NCBI GenBank assembly: GCA_034770075.1
Contig: CM068388.1
Span: forward strand, 65,028,905-65,092,904
DNA: 64,000 bases
Direction of reading: 5' to 3'
Source: Aralia elata
Lineage: Eukaryota; Streptophyta; Magnoliopsida; Apiales; Araliaceae
The position numbers and the translations under genes were made by a program. The notes beneath the pieces are model-generated. The model was not told the DNA's origin. It worked only from the letters and a program-made list of their open reading frames with translations, and did not search any database. This document shows positions 1 to 11,941 of this stretch, in pieces. Numbering within the stretch: the first letter of the stretch is position 1; each line of letters opens with the position of its first letter.

Positions 1-1252
1 TTCCTTTTTTTTCTCTATCTTTATTTTTTTACTCTTTTTCTGTGCATTTGGGTGGGACGAATAAAGATGAGGGTATATACATATCTATTTATACTGATTA
101 ATTTGGGAGAAGAAGGGTCCCTAAGGAATAAGAAGTCACATTAAGATTTTACAGGTGGATGAAACGAAAATGTAATATGTTATTTGAGAAAACGAAGAGT
201 TGTAATACAAAACACAAAGAGGTGAAACATTCCACAAAATGAACCTATTTAACTCATTGTTAACTCACTTCGAACTCAGTATAATGATTGAATTATTTAT
301 TGTGTTAACTTAAATGGATATTCAATAATTAAGAACCGACTCACTTCAAGATCGTCGGTCAATCTTTTAATTATAGGTATTGATTTTTATTTTTATTATT
401 TATTCTTTATAAATCAAAACATCATTGTTTTGTAAAATGCTTTTTAGAGATTAGAATGTATGTGTAAATACTCAAAATTTGCACGTATTCTGTAATTATG
501 TGTTTGGAAGGCAAACAATCCACAATAAGTCAAAGGTGTTTAAGAAAATATTATAGAACCCAGGACAATTACTTGACGGACACACACATATAATGGGGTA
601 CCCGGGTGCAAAAAGGAATGATAAGGGATTAGCTAGTACATACAAGGGACTGTTTTTTTCTTTCTATTTTTTTCCATTATCCCGTATCCCAATGTAATTG
701 AATTAGGTACCATTGCGAAGGTCTCGAAGAGAGCTTTCCGGATTGGGGTAGAGCATTTTCTAATTTTTTTTGGTTTGAAAGTTATGAATATTTTAGCACA
801 CAGAACGAAAGAAAGCAAACAGGACCCACCGAAGGGCGCAAGCATGCCTGCGCCATGCCATTTAAGGCCTCAGCCTCCATTTTTGCACGGAAGAAGAAAA
901 AGAGAAAAAGAAAAATGTGAGAAAACCAAAAAGTGAAGAGAAATTCTTCTAAATTTGATGTAAATTCTTCATTCATCACTAAATCATCCATTAATACACA
1001 TACGAAAAGTATTTTGCAAGCTTAAGAAGGAAGAATCTCATTTCCTAAGGTCCATTTTTTTTTATCTCTGCACTTGATTTAGTTTGTTTTGTTGATTATT
1101 GTGCTTGGGATTGGTGTATTTGTATTTGTTTCTTTATTTTGAGGCTCTCTGATGCGGCACGAAAGAAGAAATTCAAGAAGATTATTATCAATTGTTATTT
1201 AGGGATAAATGTTGGATCATCAATGTAATTATTTAGTAGGATATTCTAGAAA
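1..1252. other. AT-rich DNA, nothing recognised
   Basis: I see no convincing gene. The short open frames are low-complexity. A purine-rich stretch near 890-950 and scattered A/T runs are the only structure. Confidence 0.5.
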
Positions 1253-1388
1253 TTTTAATTATAGTAGTAGATTTTAATTAGGAGAGTTTTAATTATAATT
1301 ATAGCTTTTAATATAGAGAGTTTTAATTATAATAGTAGATTTCAGTTAGGAGAGTTTTATTATAGTAGTAAATTTTAGTTAGGAGATT
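1253..1388. repeat. 34-bp tandem repeat, four copies
   Basis: Four head-to-tail units start at 1253, 1287, 1321 and 1355. Each begins TTTTAATTATA and the first three end in GAGAG. The following 1389-1560 reads like the end of a degraded LTR, but no LTR boundary or primer-binding site could be fixed. Confidence 0.75.
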
Positions 1389-1824
1389 ATTTTCTTTTTA
1401 AATTAGGATTTTTACTTAATCCCCGAGTATTGGGATTTCTATTTAAGTATTGTTATATCCCATTATTTTTCAGATTATTGTATAAATTGATTTGAGATTA
1501 AAATTGTGTACTTTTATATGTGTTTTTTTACCGATTCTCTACGTGGATTGGTATTTGTATTCCTTTTTTTCACCTTGTCCTATATCATAATAGTACTAAG
1601 AGTCAAAATTTCTGATATATTTTGATTTCAACTAATTCCTTCCTACCCTAATTTTTTGGCTTCCATCAATTGTTGAAATTCGTTAGAGAATTGACACCAA
1701 GATCCGAGACGACAACGCTGTCTCAAACGTATCCTAAAATTGAAAAGAAAAAAAATTTGGTATAAGGCTGTTGTTGCTACAGTTCCGATACTACATAAAT
1801 TTTGATGTCAAATTATAGTATGAT

Positions 1825-1974
1825 ACCCCCAAGTTTCTAAAATTCTTAACTCAGACCCCAAAGTTTTTAAAACTTTTAATTCAACCCCCAAAGTATCTAA
1901 AATATTCAAGCTAGCCTTCGAAGTTTCCAAAATTTTCAATTTAACCCCCAAAGTTTCTAAAATTTTCAATTTAG
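1825..1974. repeat. 30-bp minisatellite, five copies
   Basis: Five 30-bp units start at 1825, 1855, 1885, 1915 and 1945, with the core CCCCAAAGTTTCTAAAATTT. Because 30 is a multiple of three, the minus strand stays open for 61 codons and reads as a 10-residue repeat (LKILETLGV-like). I regard that frame as a by-product of the period and not a gene. Confidence 0.85.
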
Positions 1975-2499
1975 CCCCTCTACATATATGCAATGTATTC
2001 CAAGTTTAATGATCCAGACTTTCTTTAAGCTAAGATAAAGCAATTTGAGCATCGAACTTTTGTCACATACGAGCAACTTAAAAGGTCTTATGTCCCGTAT
2101 AGTACCGAGTATTAGAAATTATGTGATGAGCTTGCACTTTCTGAAATAAGTCTTGCAAATTTAAAGGCACATTACGAGTACATAATCATATGCTATGTAT
2201 TCGTCCATATTTTGGTCAAGCGCACATAAATGTTCATTCTAATCGTGTTTATTCAACTAAAGCGACGCGTTCATAAGAAGAGACCCACAAAGTAAATTCT
2301 TACAAGACAATTGATGAGTGTCTCACAACACTTAAACGTATGAATAACCAATATAAAGTTGGTGAGGATAAACAAGAGCAAGTACTCTCACACATTGATA
2401 CTTCTGTGAAACATTAAACGAAAGTTAAGTGTAGAAGAGAGCAAAAAACCGCATTTGTAACCGCAATCGCACGACAACTGCATAAAACTGTACAATTTG
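1975..2499. other. Degraded sequence, no gene
   Basis: The + strand shows protein-like stretches interrupted by many stops (for example near 2010-2110). The family was not recognised. It may be a decayed transposon coding region. Confidence 0.3.
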
Positions 2500-3618
2500 T
2501 AGATGCGTGGTAGCGTGTCGTTAGCAGTACTCCAAATATTTAATAACTTTACTCTACTCTACGAATTGGAAAATAACCACAGTATAGCAGCAAGCAAGGG
2601 TCGAATCCACATAGAGTGATATTGTTTAAACTTACTCTACGAAACAGTAATTAAGAGGGGGGCTTGAATTGAGTATAATTATCTAAAGTAAATTAATAAG
2701 AATAACCAATGAATTAACAACTTTAGTTTTTTAGTTCAGCATCACCTTTTCACAATAATAGAATAACCAAGTATAACAATATTTATCTTTCAATAAAACT
2801 AATAGCCCTAGATAAAAACAAACTCTGTTACCCGAAACTCTCCTTAGATTATCACTTAATGAAACAAGTTATACACAAGATTCTAACCATTATATAACCT
2901 AGAACAAGCTCTCTAGATTTAATATAATAGCAACATTAAGAACTAGGGAATTAGACTATTCCAAGTAACAATCACATAAGCTCGGATTGTATAACCTGCC
3001 TTCTGATAACCCTAGCAATACTCAAAAGTTCTGACACAATCATGTATTACTAACAGCTACTTATGACTAGGAACAATATCAATTACACGTAATATTATTC
3101 CTTAATTTAGCAAATGATATTAATCAGATTAACTTAACTGGCCACATTAAATCAATCAGACCAAATAGCATTCAAACAGTTAAAACATATTATCAAGAAT
3201 GAATTTCATATAAGAAGGAATAAATAATGTTATAACTTAATTAAACCATCAACTGTAATAAAGGTTCAACATCCCCTAGAACTGAAATAGAAAAACCTAG
3301 CTTGACATGCTTATAATAAGAACACTCTATGTAAGAATAATAATATGATGATCTCCTCTGTAAACATGTATAGGTATTTATAAGTAAAACTCTCTAAAAC
3401 CCTAGAAGAATTCGTTTCAGTTTCAACTTCTGAAATCACAGCAGATAGATTCAGTTTCCTTTTCCAAATCGAACTTAGTTTCCATAGCAAACTCTACTTC
3501 CACAACCAGCTATAGTTTCCACATCAGATCATAACTCCAATTCCAAATCCTATTACGAATTGAACTCCTTTACTCTAGCACCTCAAATCCGACCTAGATC
3601 CATATCCATAAGTCAACC
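2500..3618 (-). mobile_element. Athila-type LTR remnant, probable
   Basis: The stretch near 2580-2625, ending in GGTCGAATCCACATAGAG, resembles the signature seen near the minus-orientation 3' ends of the better-defined Athila-type LTRs here (around 5430, 15500 and 26285). The rest is AT-rich and non-coding. Neither end of the LTR is certain. Confidence 0.35.
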
Positions 3619-4130
3619 TGATGAATGGGTTTAATACCTTCGAATCTGGTAGTCTTTATCTTGAAATATTATTTATTCTTGAGTGTTTTCATGTTATTTT
3701 TGATATGTTTATATTTATTTTGTAGGAAAGGCTAACGAGGGGCAAAAATGGACAATTGGAATCGAAAAGAGATCAAAGCTTGGAGTTTTCATGTTTGAAT
3801 TTTCATAGCAGCCACTTAGAGCCCAATTTTGACCTTGATTCATCACGAATCTCTCAATTCTTAAAGAATAAAAGTTGTAGATCTCGTCGAGAGCTTCGTT
3901 TTGATAGGTTGCACGTCCTGTAGCTCTTTTTGGATCAAAAGGTATGGCTGTTTTGCCAAAGGACGTCGCAGTAGAAAATCTTTCGGCGCGGGGCGCGCCA
4001 ATTTTGGTCTATGACCGGCACGGGGCGCGCCAAACCATCAAAATTTCTACTACAGTAGTGCAAGGCGCGCCCAAATTAGCCTAGGAGCGGTGCGGGGCAT
4101 GCCAGACGTCGGGGGGAGAGTTTATTTAGG
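3619..4130 (+). mobile_element. Athila-type LTR, 5' portion
   Basis: It starts TGATGAATGGGTTTAATACC, like the LTR starts at 9052 (+) and 27810 (minus). TTTTGTAGGAA and a passage ending AAAGTTGTAGATCT follow, as in those copies. At 3985-4110 there is a GC-rich array of GGCGCGGGGCGCGCC-type motifs. It is truncated around 4130, where sequence resembling the end of a Tekay-like LTR begins. Confidence 0.55.
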
Positions 4131-4462
4131 TGTTATGATGTCGAAGTTGAGTTAGAATATGATTTTTAGATGCTTAATGTGTTAGGGTAGAGCAAGGGCA
4201 AGGACAAGATGAACAAATGAAGAAGATTAATTTATTGGATTAAGTTTTTGTAATAAGATTTAAACATTATTACGTTTTTATTCTGCAAATGATGTAATTA
4301 AGGCTAGATGACCTGTGATTTTATTTGGAATGTAACCCTTTATCGGGATTATGGTTTATGAAGTTAAATATTATTCTTTACTATTGGTAGTTAGACATGA
4401 ATATGATAAATAGTGAGCACCAAATCTGTGGAATTGATGTACCAGGATTTGGGGGCGTCACA
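4131..4462 (+). mobile_element. Tekay-like 5' LTR, 3' end only
   Basis: The last bases, GATTTGGGGGCGTCACA, match the ends of the other Tekay-like LTRs at 23930 (+) and at 37271 and 47403 (minus). A primer-binding site follows directly. The upstream part of the LTR has been replaced by the Athila-type fragment. Confidence 0.65.
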
Positions 4463-4465
4463 GGT

Positions 4466-4477
4466 TGGTATCAGAGC
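4466..4477 (+). other. Primer-binding site (tRNA-Met type)
   Basis: TGGTATCAGAGC lies three bases after the LTR end. This is the sequence complementary to the initiator tRNA-Met 3' end that many plant LTR elements use. Confidence 0.75.
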
Positions 4478-4511
4478 TGTAGGTTAAGAACCTTAGGTGG
4501 GGAAACCTTAA

Positions 4512-5041
4512 GAATTAGCCTTTCAGGAAATCAAGATTAATACTCGTGAACAGTTAGTGTCGAGAGGGCCATCTCCGTTGATCACAGTTGTGGGTCAGGA
4601 GTATGAGCCTAAGTTCGATCCAGAGGAGGAGATTGAGGAGGAGGATGAGGATCCTGATGAGTTTCCACCGAGCTCTATTAGTGCTGAGATGTATGATGAG
4701 CTATATGACCGTAACATAGAGTTACAGGATAGCGTTAGAGAATTAAAGGTGATGGCAGATGTGCGTCAGATCACCATAGAGCAGAAAAATGACGAGATTG
4801 AGGATCTTAATATACGTCTTGGAGACGTGGAATGGAAGCTAGTTCAGGTAGAGAGCCAAAAAGAAGAGCTATCAACTGAGGTAAAGAAACTGAAGAGTGA
4901 TCTAAGAGAAGAATCCTCAAGTATTGGGCGAGAGCTGAGGATGCGTGGTTGAAGGCCGTTGATCGTGCAGATTGTGTAGAGGATGAGGTTCGGTCAAAGA
5001 AGGTCAGAATGGATGAGATAGATTATGCTTTCCACATAACA
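4512..5041 (+). pseudogene. Pre-gag acidic/coiled-coil ORF of Tekay-like element
   Basis: A frame open from 4512 to 4952 has no credible ATG (the first usable codon is GTG at 4557). It encodes an acidic segment (residues rich in E/D around EEEIEEEDEDPDE) followed by a long heptad-like coiled coil. A one-base frameshift near 4930 separates the C-terminal part. In the shifted frame, the stretch with DAWLKAVDRADCVEDEVR aligns with DAWVRAASRVDLLEDRLE in the ORF at 46427-47185. Both ORFs sit just downstream of LTR and primer-binding site, so they are homologous and belong to the retroelement. No gag follows, because the element is cut off at the Athila insertion. Function is unknown; a structural or nucleic-acid-packaging role is only a guess. 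Confidence 0.7.
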
Positions 5042-5357
5042 ATAGATAAAGCTCAGGATCGAGTTTTCTACTATCCGGTGCAGTTCGAGGATTTACCATA
5101 GTACATGATGGATCGTAGGACGATGATTCGTATCATGGAGTAAGAGCGAAAAGAAGCTGTGCGACGTGGGATGTCTTAGTAGATTGCATTAGATGCAATA
5201 ACATATCATGATAGCTAGCCACGAGTTATAATAAAATGTAAATCCCAATTGTTGATATAATAATGGGATATGATGCTTATGTGGTTTTGAAATTTTATTA
5301 TGATAGGATTAAATGTTAGATTGGCTTACTTACATATATGCTTCATGTATAAATTCA
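5042..5357 (+). mobile_element. Downstream leader of truncated Tekay-like element
   Basis: This is non-coding sequence after the pre-gag ORF. Somewhere between about 5240 and 5357 the DNA must change into the target of the Athila insertion, but that border is not visible. Confidence 0.35.
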
Positions 5358-5362
5358 GTACA
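5358..5362. repeat. Target-site duplication GTACA, left
   Basis: GTACA abuts the LTR start TGTTATCC at 5363. The same five bases follow the other LTR at 29234-29238. This pairs the two LTRs as the ends of one insertion. Confidence 0.7.
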
Positions 5363-6688
5363 TGTTATCCGATTTCACAATCAACAATTACGTGTAAGTA
5401 TACACAATCAACAAATAATAAAATGATAAGATAGAGTGTCGAATCCACAGGCAATCTCCATTTAATAATTCCCAACTAATAATACTATATCAATTCAATT
5501 TTATTTAAACAATCGCAAATTGTGAATAATTATGAGAAATAACTAAACTAAAATTAAGATTAAAAGCTAACACAAAGGTTGAATTTTAGATGTAAAGCTT
5601 AAGACTATAATATCCCCAATTATGCGATATAAATCAATTATCAAAATCATCCAGTTACTAAATTCAATAGAGTTGTTAACAGGAATTCAAAATTATTTAT
5701 AAGCCCTTTTTCCAAGTGATTAAATAAATTTATCTAACCCAATTAATTCTGCGATATTCCAATGCAAAACTAAAGAATTAAATTCATTAAGCACCACTTC
5801 CCAATAGTTACATGCAGCGAAGAGATATCCCTATTCACTTCACAACCCTAATTATTCATCCCTTGCAAATAATTAAGAATACATGCTATCACATTCAGAT
5901 CTAACCATAGAATTCATCTCCCGAATTTATCTAAAGTATCCCGCTAATTGTTAGCCAGACAATTAATCATTAATCACAAAATATGATAGACAACTTAATA
6001 TAAATAAATAACTGGAATCAAATAAATAATTGATCCATAGACATAAATGGTTCAATTGCAGTCTTAATTAGAAGTTTAGTTCATGCTAAAATTTAAAACC
6101 AAAAATCTCAAATAAATCATCACAATTAAATTACAAATCTGAATAAAGAAGTAAGAAAAACTCGATAAGTCTTCTTCCGCTTCTAATCGTCAGTCTGAAT
6201 TCCTTGTGAGCTTCTCCAAAATCTTCAATCCTTAGTCTCTAGCAAATCCGTTTCAATCTCTGTGTGTATTATTAGCGTAAGTGTGTAACCTATTTTTCAT
6301 CTCTCTCTATCTCTTTTATAGTCTCTGGATTAGATTAGAAAGAATCTCACTCTAATTCAACTTCCCAGAATAACTGAATTACAATATCTTTTTTTCTTTC
6401 TTTCTTCCACTTTTTCGCCCCAGCGAAGTCAATATGCTTGATGAAACTTACCCCGGTGCAAGCTCACCCCGGCGAGGAAGTTAAGCCTTGGGGAACTCGC
6501 CCCGGCGAGGAATCTTCTTCACAATTACCAAAATACCATCAATCTTCAAGTTTTCCTCTTTTGCCCATCCAAAGCCGCTTCCTACAAAAATAACACAAAA
6601 TGAGTAAAAAGATCCTAAAAACACTTAAAGATAGTAAAGAATTAAGCTAAAAATATATCTAATTTGCAGGTATAAAACTTACTCATCA
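5363..6688 (-). mobile_element. Athila-type 3' LTR of the outer element
   Basis: A 1,326-bp LTR in minus orientation with TG and CA termini. It starts (minus) TGATGAGTAAGTTTTATACC and ends with TGTTATCC as read on the + strand. The segment 5691-6688 is closely matched by 28434-29233 apart from an internal deletion. GC-rich CCCCGGCG-type motifs lie at 6417-6510. A TGTCGAATCCACAGG-type signature lies near 5438. Confidence 0.85.
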
Positions 6689-6705
6689 AATACCCTCAAA
6701 CTCAA
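6689..6705 (-). other. Polypurine tract of outer Athila-type element
   Basis: On the minus strand, AGTTTGAGGGTATT runs directly into the 3' LTR. The same arrangement is seen at 23969 for the second Athila-type LTR. Confidence 0.6.
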
Positions 6706-8123
6706 AACTTTGTTTGTCCTCAAGCAAAAACACAAGAAAAAAAAACCTATCTATATGAATGCATATGCATGATGTACTAAGACCGAGCAAACAACCAACA
6801 TAGATTATAAATATCAGGCCTTAGAAATCAGTAATCGAATAATTCAGCAAGACTTCAAATTTATGCACCAACATGAATCTAACTTAGCACCAATTACGTC
6901 CTACTTTTAACCCTTTTGTGTGTGTGTGTGATCAACATATCAAACTAGTTGAAATCTCTATTCAATCCTTGTATCACAATGCTCAATAAAAGATAATCTC
7001 CTCACCCACTTGTTTTCACTTTTTCTTTTTCTCTTTTTTCATATTTTTTCCAACGAGTGCGTTTTATGCTCCATCTCGTTGATTTTTTTCATTAAATACC
7101 TTCATTCTCGATTTGTGCAATGTCTATCTTTATTGGGCTTTTCAATGCCACCCATGTAGCGAACTTTCCACTAATGACTCTCAAACCAGATGGCTTTAGG
7201 GCACTAAGTGTAGAGACACTCCTAAGGGCTTACTTGTTCGAATGACAAAGGCCACAAAAACAAACTAGTCAAGATCTGCTCATATCTGTCTATTTTTTTT
7301 CTTTTCATTTTTCATTTTTCTTTTTTTTATATGCTCTAACAAGTGATAGAGGTCTGTATATCCTTAACGAGCACCTAATACATAAAATTGAACCAAAACC
7401 TAACTAATTCAACACATTGACGTGCACAATTTAAATCAAAGGGTCTCAAGCTCGACAAAATCAAGAACAGTCAAAAATTCTAACTTAGCAATCTTTATCC
7501 GTCTCATTAAATTAATTAGCTAATTGATCAAAATTTTCATCATCGGCCTTCCTTAAATGCTCTATATCAATTCATTGCTCAAATAACCCTAAATGCAATT
7601 TCATATGAATCTAATCTACAACAAAAAATCTTTTTGTGATTTTGTAATTTTTTAAATTTTTTTCTTTTATTTTTTTAGTTTAAGAACTAAGACAAAACTA
7701 ACTATGATACAATCTACGATGCAAACTATGTGAAAACTAACATATGCACAATACACAATAATTTAGCCAAATAAAACTAGCGATGCCAAACAAAACTAAT
7801 GATGCCAACAAACACCCCCAAACTCAGAAAAAGCAATGTCCTCGTTGATTAGCAAATAAAGAACTGAGAACTGAGGACTTCCCTGAATGATCAAGCATCA
7901 GGTTCGACCTGCTCATTATCTGAATCTTAAGGAGGGAATGTTGGCAGCGGCTGAGGGACTGGAAAATGACCGAGGTCGGTGCTTAGATTTAAACGGGCAA
8001 ACATCTCTATCAGAGCAGTATTGAATTGATTTTGATGATCAAACATATGTGCCGATGCTCGGCCAACTGTCGATTTTGCTTCTCTAAGCGTTTATGTTGG
8101 GCATTGGTATGAATTTGCAAATT
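6706..8123 (-). mobile_element. Athila-type 3' untranslated region
   Basis: No coding sequence. On the minus strand it carries the Athila-like phrase for CTTGAGGACAAACAAAG next to the polypurine tract, and T-rich stretches at 7015-7090 and 7290-7330. A diverged counterpart lies at 23986-25250. Confidence 0.55.
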
Positions 8124-8998
8124 TCAGAACTGAGCACTGAATTTAGCCTTTCCAGTGGATGTGGATACCGAGGGTGCAGTTACTTCATTGGACTCATGAT
8201 TGTCTTCATCCTCGGAAGGAGGGTGAAGGATTAAACCTAAGCCACGCGCATGAGATTCACCTCCTTCCGAAACTTTGTATCGTGGTATCAATCCATGATC
8301 CAATAAAAGGAGAGGTTGTTGCACCGCCTCATCTGATCTCCATCTGACCCCCGCTCTATGACATAGACCATAGATGAGAGACGGATGTAGCAATTGGCCT
8401 TCTGTATTGCCTCTGATGTATCTCTGCATCGAATGCACAATTACATTCTCCACATCAATGTCGAAGTCCTTGACAATAGCATACAACAGAAGGGCCTTCT
8501 CTCTTATAACATTGCTCACGTGCTGAGAAGGCATAAGTTTGGCACATAGAAAGGCGTACCAAATCTTCCCATATCGACTGAGATCTTTGCTAAGAAAATA
8601 AGCGGCACCCTGAGGACCTTTAAATGTCCAAGTAGTCCCCAGCTTGCATAACTCAGCAATCATTGTATCATAGTTGGGACTGTTATTGAGGAACTGGACA
8701 TAAGGGCATGAAGCTAATGGTAATAGATTATAGTAGTTATTGATTGTTTCTGCACTGAAGGACACCAGCTTGCCCCTAACCATCACTCCATACGGCTCTC
8801 TGTCCTCAGCATTGGCATAAAACTCCTTCACTATTGAGACTGCTATCGAGTCCGGCTGATCAGTAAATGTATCCCACCCTCGTTCAAGGATTTGATGAGC
8901 CATCTCTCCATCTAATACTTCGTCTAGGCAAAGGCCCTGCTCGGGAGTTAGAGCTTTACCCATTATATACGACTCAAACCTATCGACAGCCTCAGCAC

Positions 8999-9051
8999 TG
9001 ACAAATTTTTGTTTATCATATGGCTTGGATGGCGTCGATGACCCCTTACCC
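8999..9051. repeat. ~52-bp direct duplication, left copy
   Basis: About 52 bases (core TTTATCATATGGCTTGGATG) are repeated with four or five mismatches at 10265-10317, on the other side of the LTR remnant. Confidence 0.8.
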
Positions 9052-10262
9052 TGATGAGTGTGTTTTATATACACAAATTAGGTACTTTTGGCCTTGATAC
9101 TTTGTAAGTCGTTAGCTATTTCATTTGGTTTTTATGTTATTTTTCCTTATTGTTGAATTGTGTGGTTTTATAGTGCTATTTTATGTTTTGTATTGCCTTT
9201 ATGTGTTTTTACTTTGTTTTGTAGGAATTGAAATAAAAGCTCCTTGGATCAATGTTTAGAGTTGCCACTTTCGCATTTTCGACTTGAATTTGGCACATCA
9301 GCCACTTGTTTCCCAATTTTAACCTTGATCCAATCCGTATCTCTCAAACCTCAAAGAATGAAAGTTTTATATCTTCACCTCAGCTTTCCGGAACATCTTG
9401 AATCATCCCAATTAAAGTTCGTATAAGAGAGTAATGGTCATTTTACCATTGAATTTGGAATGCATTTTGCACAGTGGCTGCTTCCAGGCCAATTTGAGCC
9501 TAGCTCCAGCCAGTATCTGTCCGAACTCCAGTTATGAAAATTGTAGATCTACTTCTTAGATTTTCGAAGCTCGTGAATTGCCTAAATCCGAGTTCGGACG
9601 AAGAAGTTATGATCGTTTTCCTAACAGACGTCGAAGCTGATTCGGGCAGCAGAAGTGACCGCGCCGGGGCGCGAATTTCTAGTTCATTTTTCCGTACCTG
9701 GGTCAAGTCCAAAATGGTCCGCACCGGGGCTCCAATTTTTAGTTTATTTTTGGCAACAGGGTGGGCTCGTCTGGAACTATGCAGAATATGCGATTTTGGT
9801 CCAGTTTAATGGGCTAAGCTAGGTTTTCTATTCAGGATATATACATCTCCTTGGGGGGGCTTGAAAATTAGCAATTCTAGGGAGAGGAAGACTACACAAT
9901 ACATCAAATTAGAGGGCCAAAGTGCTAAAATCAAGCTACATCAAACAATGCCAAGGAGCTAAAGCATCAAAGATTGCAAAATCAAGGAGGAGAAGCTAGT
10001 GTTCATCATCAACCCAACAAGCAACCAAGAAATATCTTCAAAAGTGGTTTTATCTCTAGTTTCCCTTTTATTTTTTAATCAAACATGATGTATAAATTGA
10101 TTATGATGTTATTTGTAGCTACCATGAACTAGAAATTTTATTCTAAGATTTCAATAGAACCTAACATTTAGTTTGAATTGAATGCTTTCTCTTGGATATT
10201 AGTTATCATTTGTGAATTAGATATCATAATTTGTGCTTCAAAAAAAAGCGTCATTGCCGGGG
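9052..10262 (+). mobile_element. Athila-type LTR plus PBS remnant
   Basis: An LTR in + orientation starts TGATGAGTGTGTTTTATATA and is closely similar over its first ~190 bp to the minus-orientation LTR at 26209-27810. Its 3' part is shortened. It runs at 10246 into GCGTCATTGCCGGGGACTGA, which resembles the conserved sequence at the Athila primer-binding site. GC-rich GCGCCGGGGCGCG motifs lie at 9660-9730. It interrupts the env-position ORF and sits between the two ~52-bp repeats. Confidence 0.7.
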
Positions 10263-10264
10263 AC

Positions 10265-10317
10265 TGACGAATTTATGTTTATCATATGGCTTGGATGGCA
10301 TCGATGACCCCTCACCC
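10265..10317. repeat. ~52-bp direct duplication, right copy
   Basis: Partner of 8999-9051. It overlaps the end of the PBS-like sequence, so the junction is not a simple 5-bp target duplication. Confidence 0.8.
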
Positions 10318-10336
10318 CGTTGTCTCTTAGGTGTCA

Positions 10337-11434
10337 TGTGGTCGATTGAAACCCACTTGTCAAATTGCTATTAAATCAACTGAATGGTCTTTGAGGCAAT
10401 TAAACAAACACTTGGCATGCCTTTGGTGAATCCCTTCTTTCAAGCCCTCCCCCAAACTCAGTTTTTCCCCAATCTCTTAGTAATATGCTTTGCACAATTG
10501 AAGAATGTAACATAATCTTAACCCCAATTGAGCCAACACAAATTCAATTAGGTTACAATTCAAAGTATATGCAATATGTTCACATTTATCCACTTCCAAT
10601 TCCAAATAAATAATTATCTTAAAAAACTGAAAAGCTAGGTTATAATTTCACCCAATGTATGTTACCTTGTGAATGTCACTGGATTTGATGAAGAAATCCA
10701 TGGATTTTGAGTTGTATGCAATGTATAGACCTTGTTCATCAATTTGTAGGTTAACCCTTGTAATGCTTTGAATTTGGGGACAATCCGTGGATTTTGGTTT
10801 GGGAAAGTCGAGCAATCCGTATGGTTTAGGGTTCAGGAGTTAGGAATCCAAATTGGCTTAGGAATCTGGGTTTCTTTATGGTAAAATCCGAGTAGGAAAT
10901 GAGTAGAGAGGGTTTTGGGTGCGAGAGTGCTGGGTGAGAGGCTTGAAAATGAAAGGGAAACTGTTTTGGAAAGAAAATAAAAATTAAAATCCGATGTCTT
11001 TGTCGGGGCAAAGTGAATTGAATTAGGAATCTTGCCGGGATGAAGTGCAACAAAGAGGTCTGGGCCAGGGCGAGCTCTGGATTCGCTGGGGTGAAGTTGG
11101 ACAGAGAGGTTCTCACCAGGACGATCTCCTCCTGCCATTCTGGGCTCGCCAAGGCGAGTCTCCTTTTGCAAAATATTTTATTTTTTTCTTCTTTTCCTCT
11201 ATTTTGCAATCCCAATACCTCTTCCCTGTAACATTGCAACAAAACATGGACTAGCTAACCTTTTTAGATCATGAGAGACTTGCAAATCATCTAAAATCTT
11301 AAAAATGCACTACTAACTATCTTAATTAATTGCAGAAATATAAAAAACTGAAATAGCTGAAACTAATAAAATGATTGGGTTGCCTCCCATCAAGTGCTTG
11401 GTTTATAGTCGTCAACCCGACTTTCTCTACGGTA
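10337..11434 (-). mobile_element. Athila-type spacer between pol and env-position ORF
   Basis: The open frames at 10826-11254 are short, overlap in several frames and match nothing I know. A run of GC-rich motifs (CCAGGGCGAG, CTCGCCAAGGCGAG) occupies 11000-11160. The minus-strand sequence near 11376-11412 (GATGGGAGGCAACCCAATC) is a phrase I associate with Athila elements just after integrase. Confidence 0.5.
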
Positions 11435-11917
11435 TCATGTGTCGGTCTGGTCTACCGAAGTAAGATAGATCGATGTTGATTGTCGATCGATATCTTCTCC
11501 CCAATAATGTTTAAGTCGTTGACCGTTGACCTTAAACGTGCGCTTTGTGCTTGGTTCTTTAACTTTGATGGCTCTGTGGAGGGCTATAGAAGTAACTACG
11601 AAAGGACCTGACCACCTAGATTTCAGCTTCCCGGGAAATAACCGCAATCTGGAGTTGAATAACAATACCGTCTGGCCTGGTTTAAATTTTCGGTCAATTA
11701 TCCACTTGTCATGTCATCTCTTGACTTTTTCTTTATACAGCTTAGCATTCTCATATGCTTGGTGCCGGAATTCCTCCATCTCGTTCAATTGAAGCAACCT
11801 TTTCTCGCCGGATGCTTTTAGATCAAAATTCAACTTTTGAATGGCCCAATATGCATTATGTTCAAGCTCTACCGGTAGATGACACGCTTTTCCGTAAACT
11901 ATTCTATATGGTGACAT
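11435..11917 (-). pseudogene. Athila-type integrase, C-terminal part
   Basis: Two open segments (11714-11917 and 11435-11665) encode the end of integrase. The first contains SPYRIVYGKACHLPVELEH, the conserved motif after the catalytic core. The second contains LRLFPGKLKSRWSGPFVV, the GPF-type motif of the C-terminal domain. Stops between 11666 and 11713 interrupt the frame. No chromodomain is present, as expected for Athila, and the frame ends before the spacer at 11434. Confidence 0.75.
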
Positions 11918-11941
11918 TCTAATAAGATTCTTGTAGGTCGT

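Larger units (their letters stand above)
8124..10336 (-). pseudogene. Env-position ORF (plant transposon domain), interrupted
   Basis: An ORF of about 316 codons lies downstream of pol, in the position Athila elements use for an envelope-like gene. The pattern VKEFYAN...VMVRGKLVSFSAE...INNYY resembles the 'putative plant transposon protein' domain (Pfam Transposase_32) found in many plant retroelements; this is recognition from memory. The C-terminus is acidic (PPSEDEDNHES). The apparent start at 9074 is an artefact: its first residues are encoded by an inserted LTR that begins at 9052. The native N-terminus, MTPKRQRGEGSS, starts at 10336 and is rejoined to PSKPYDK across the insertion. No signal peptide or membrane segment is evident, so an envelope function is not supported. 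Confidence 0.65.

Noticed and set aside
1808..1993. 61-codon minus ORF with a 10-residue repeat
   Set aside because: Explained by a 30-bp minisatellite; no other coding sign.
8124..9074. A 316-residue host gene starting MYIKHTHQ
   Set aside because: The first residues come from an inserted LTR. The ORF continues past the insertion to 10336 and sits in the env position of an Athila-type element.
10826..11254. Overlapping frames of 60-138 codons on both strands
   Set aside because: They arise from a GC-richer non-coding spacer with CCAGGGCGAG-type motifs. No domain or consistent start was found.
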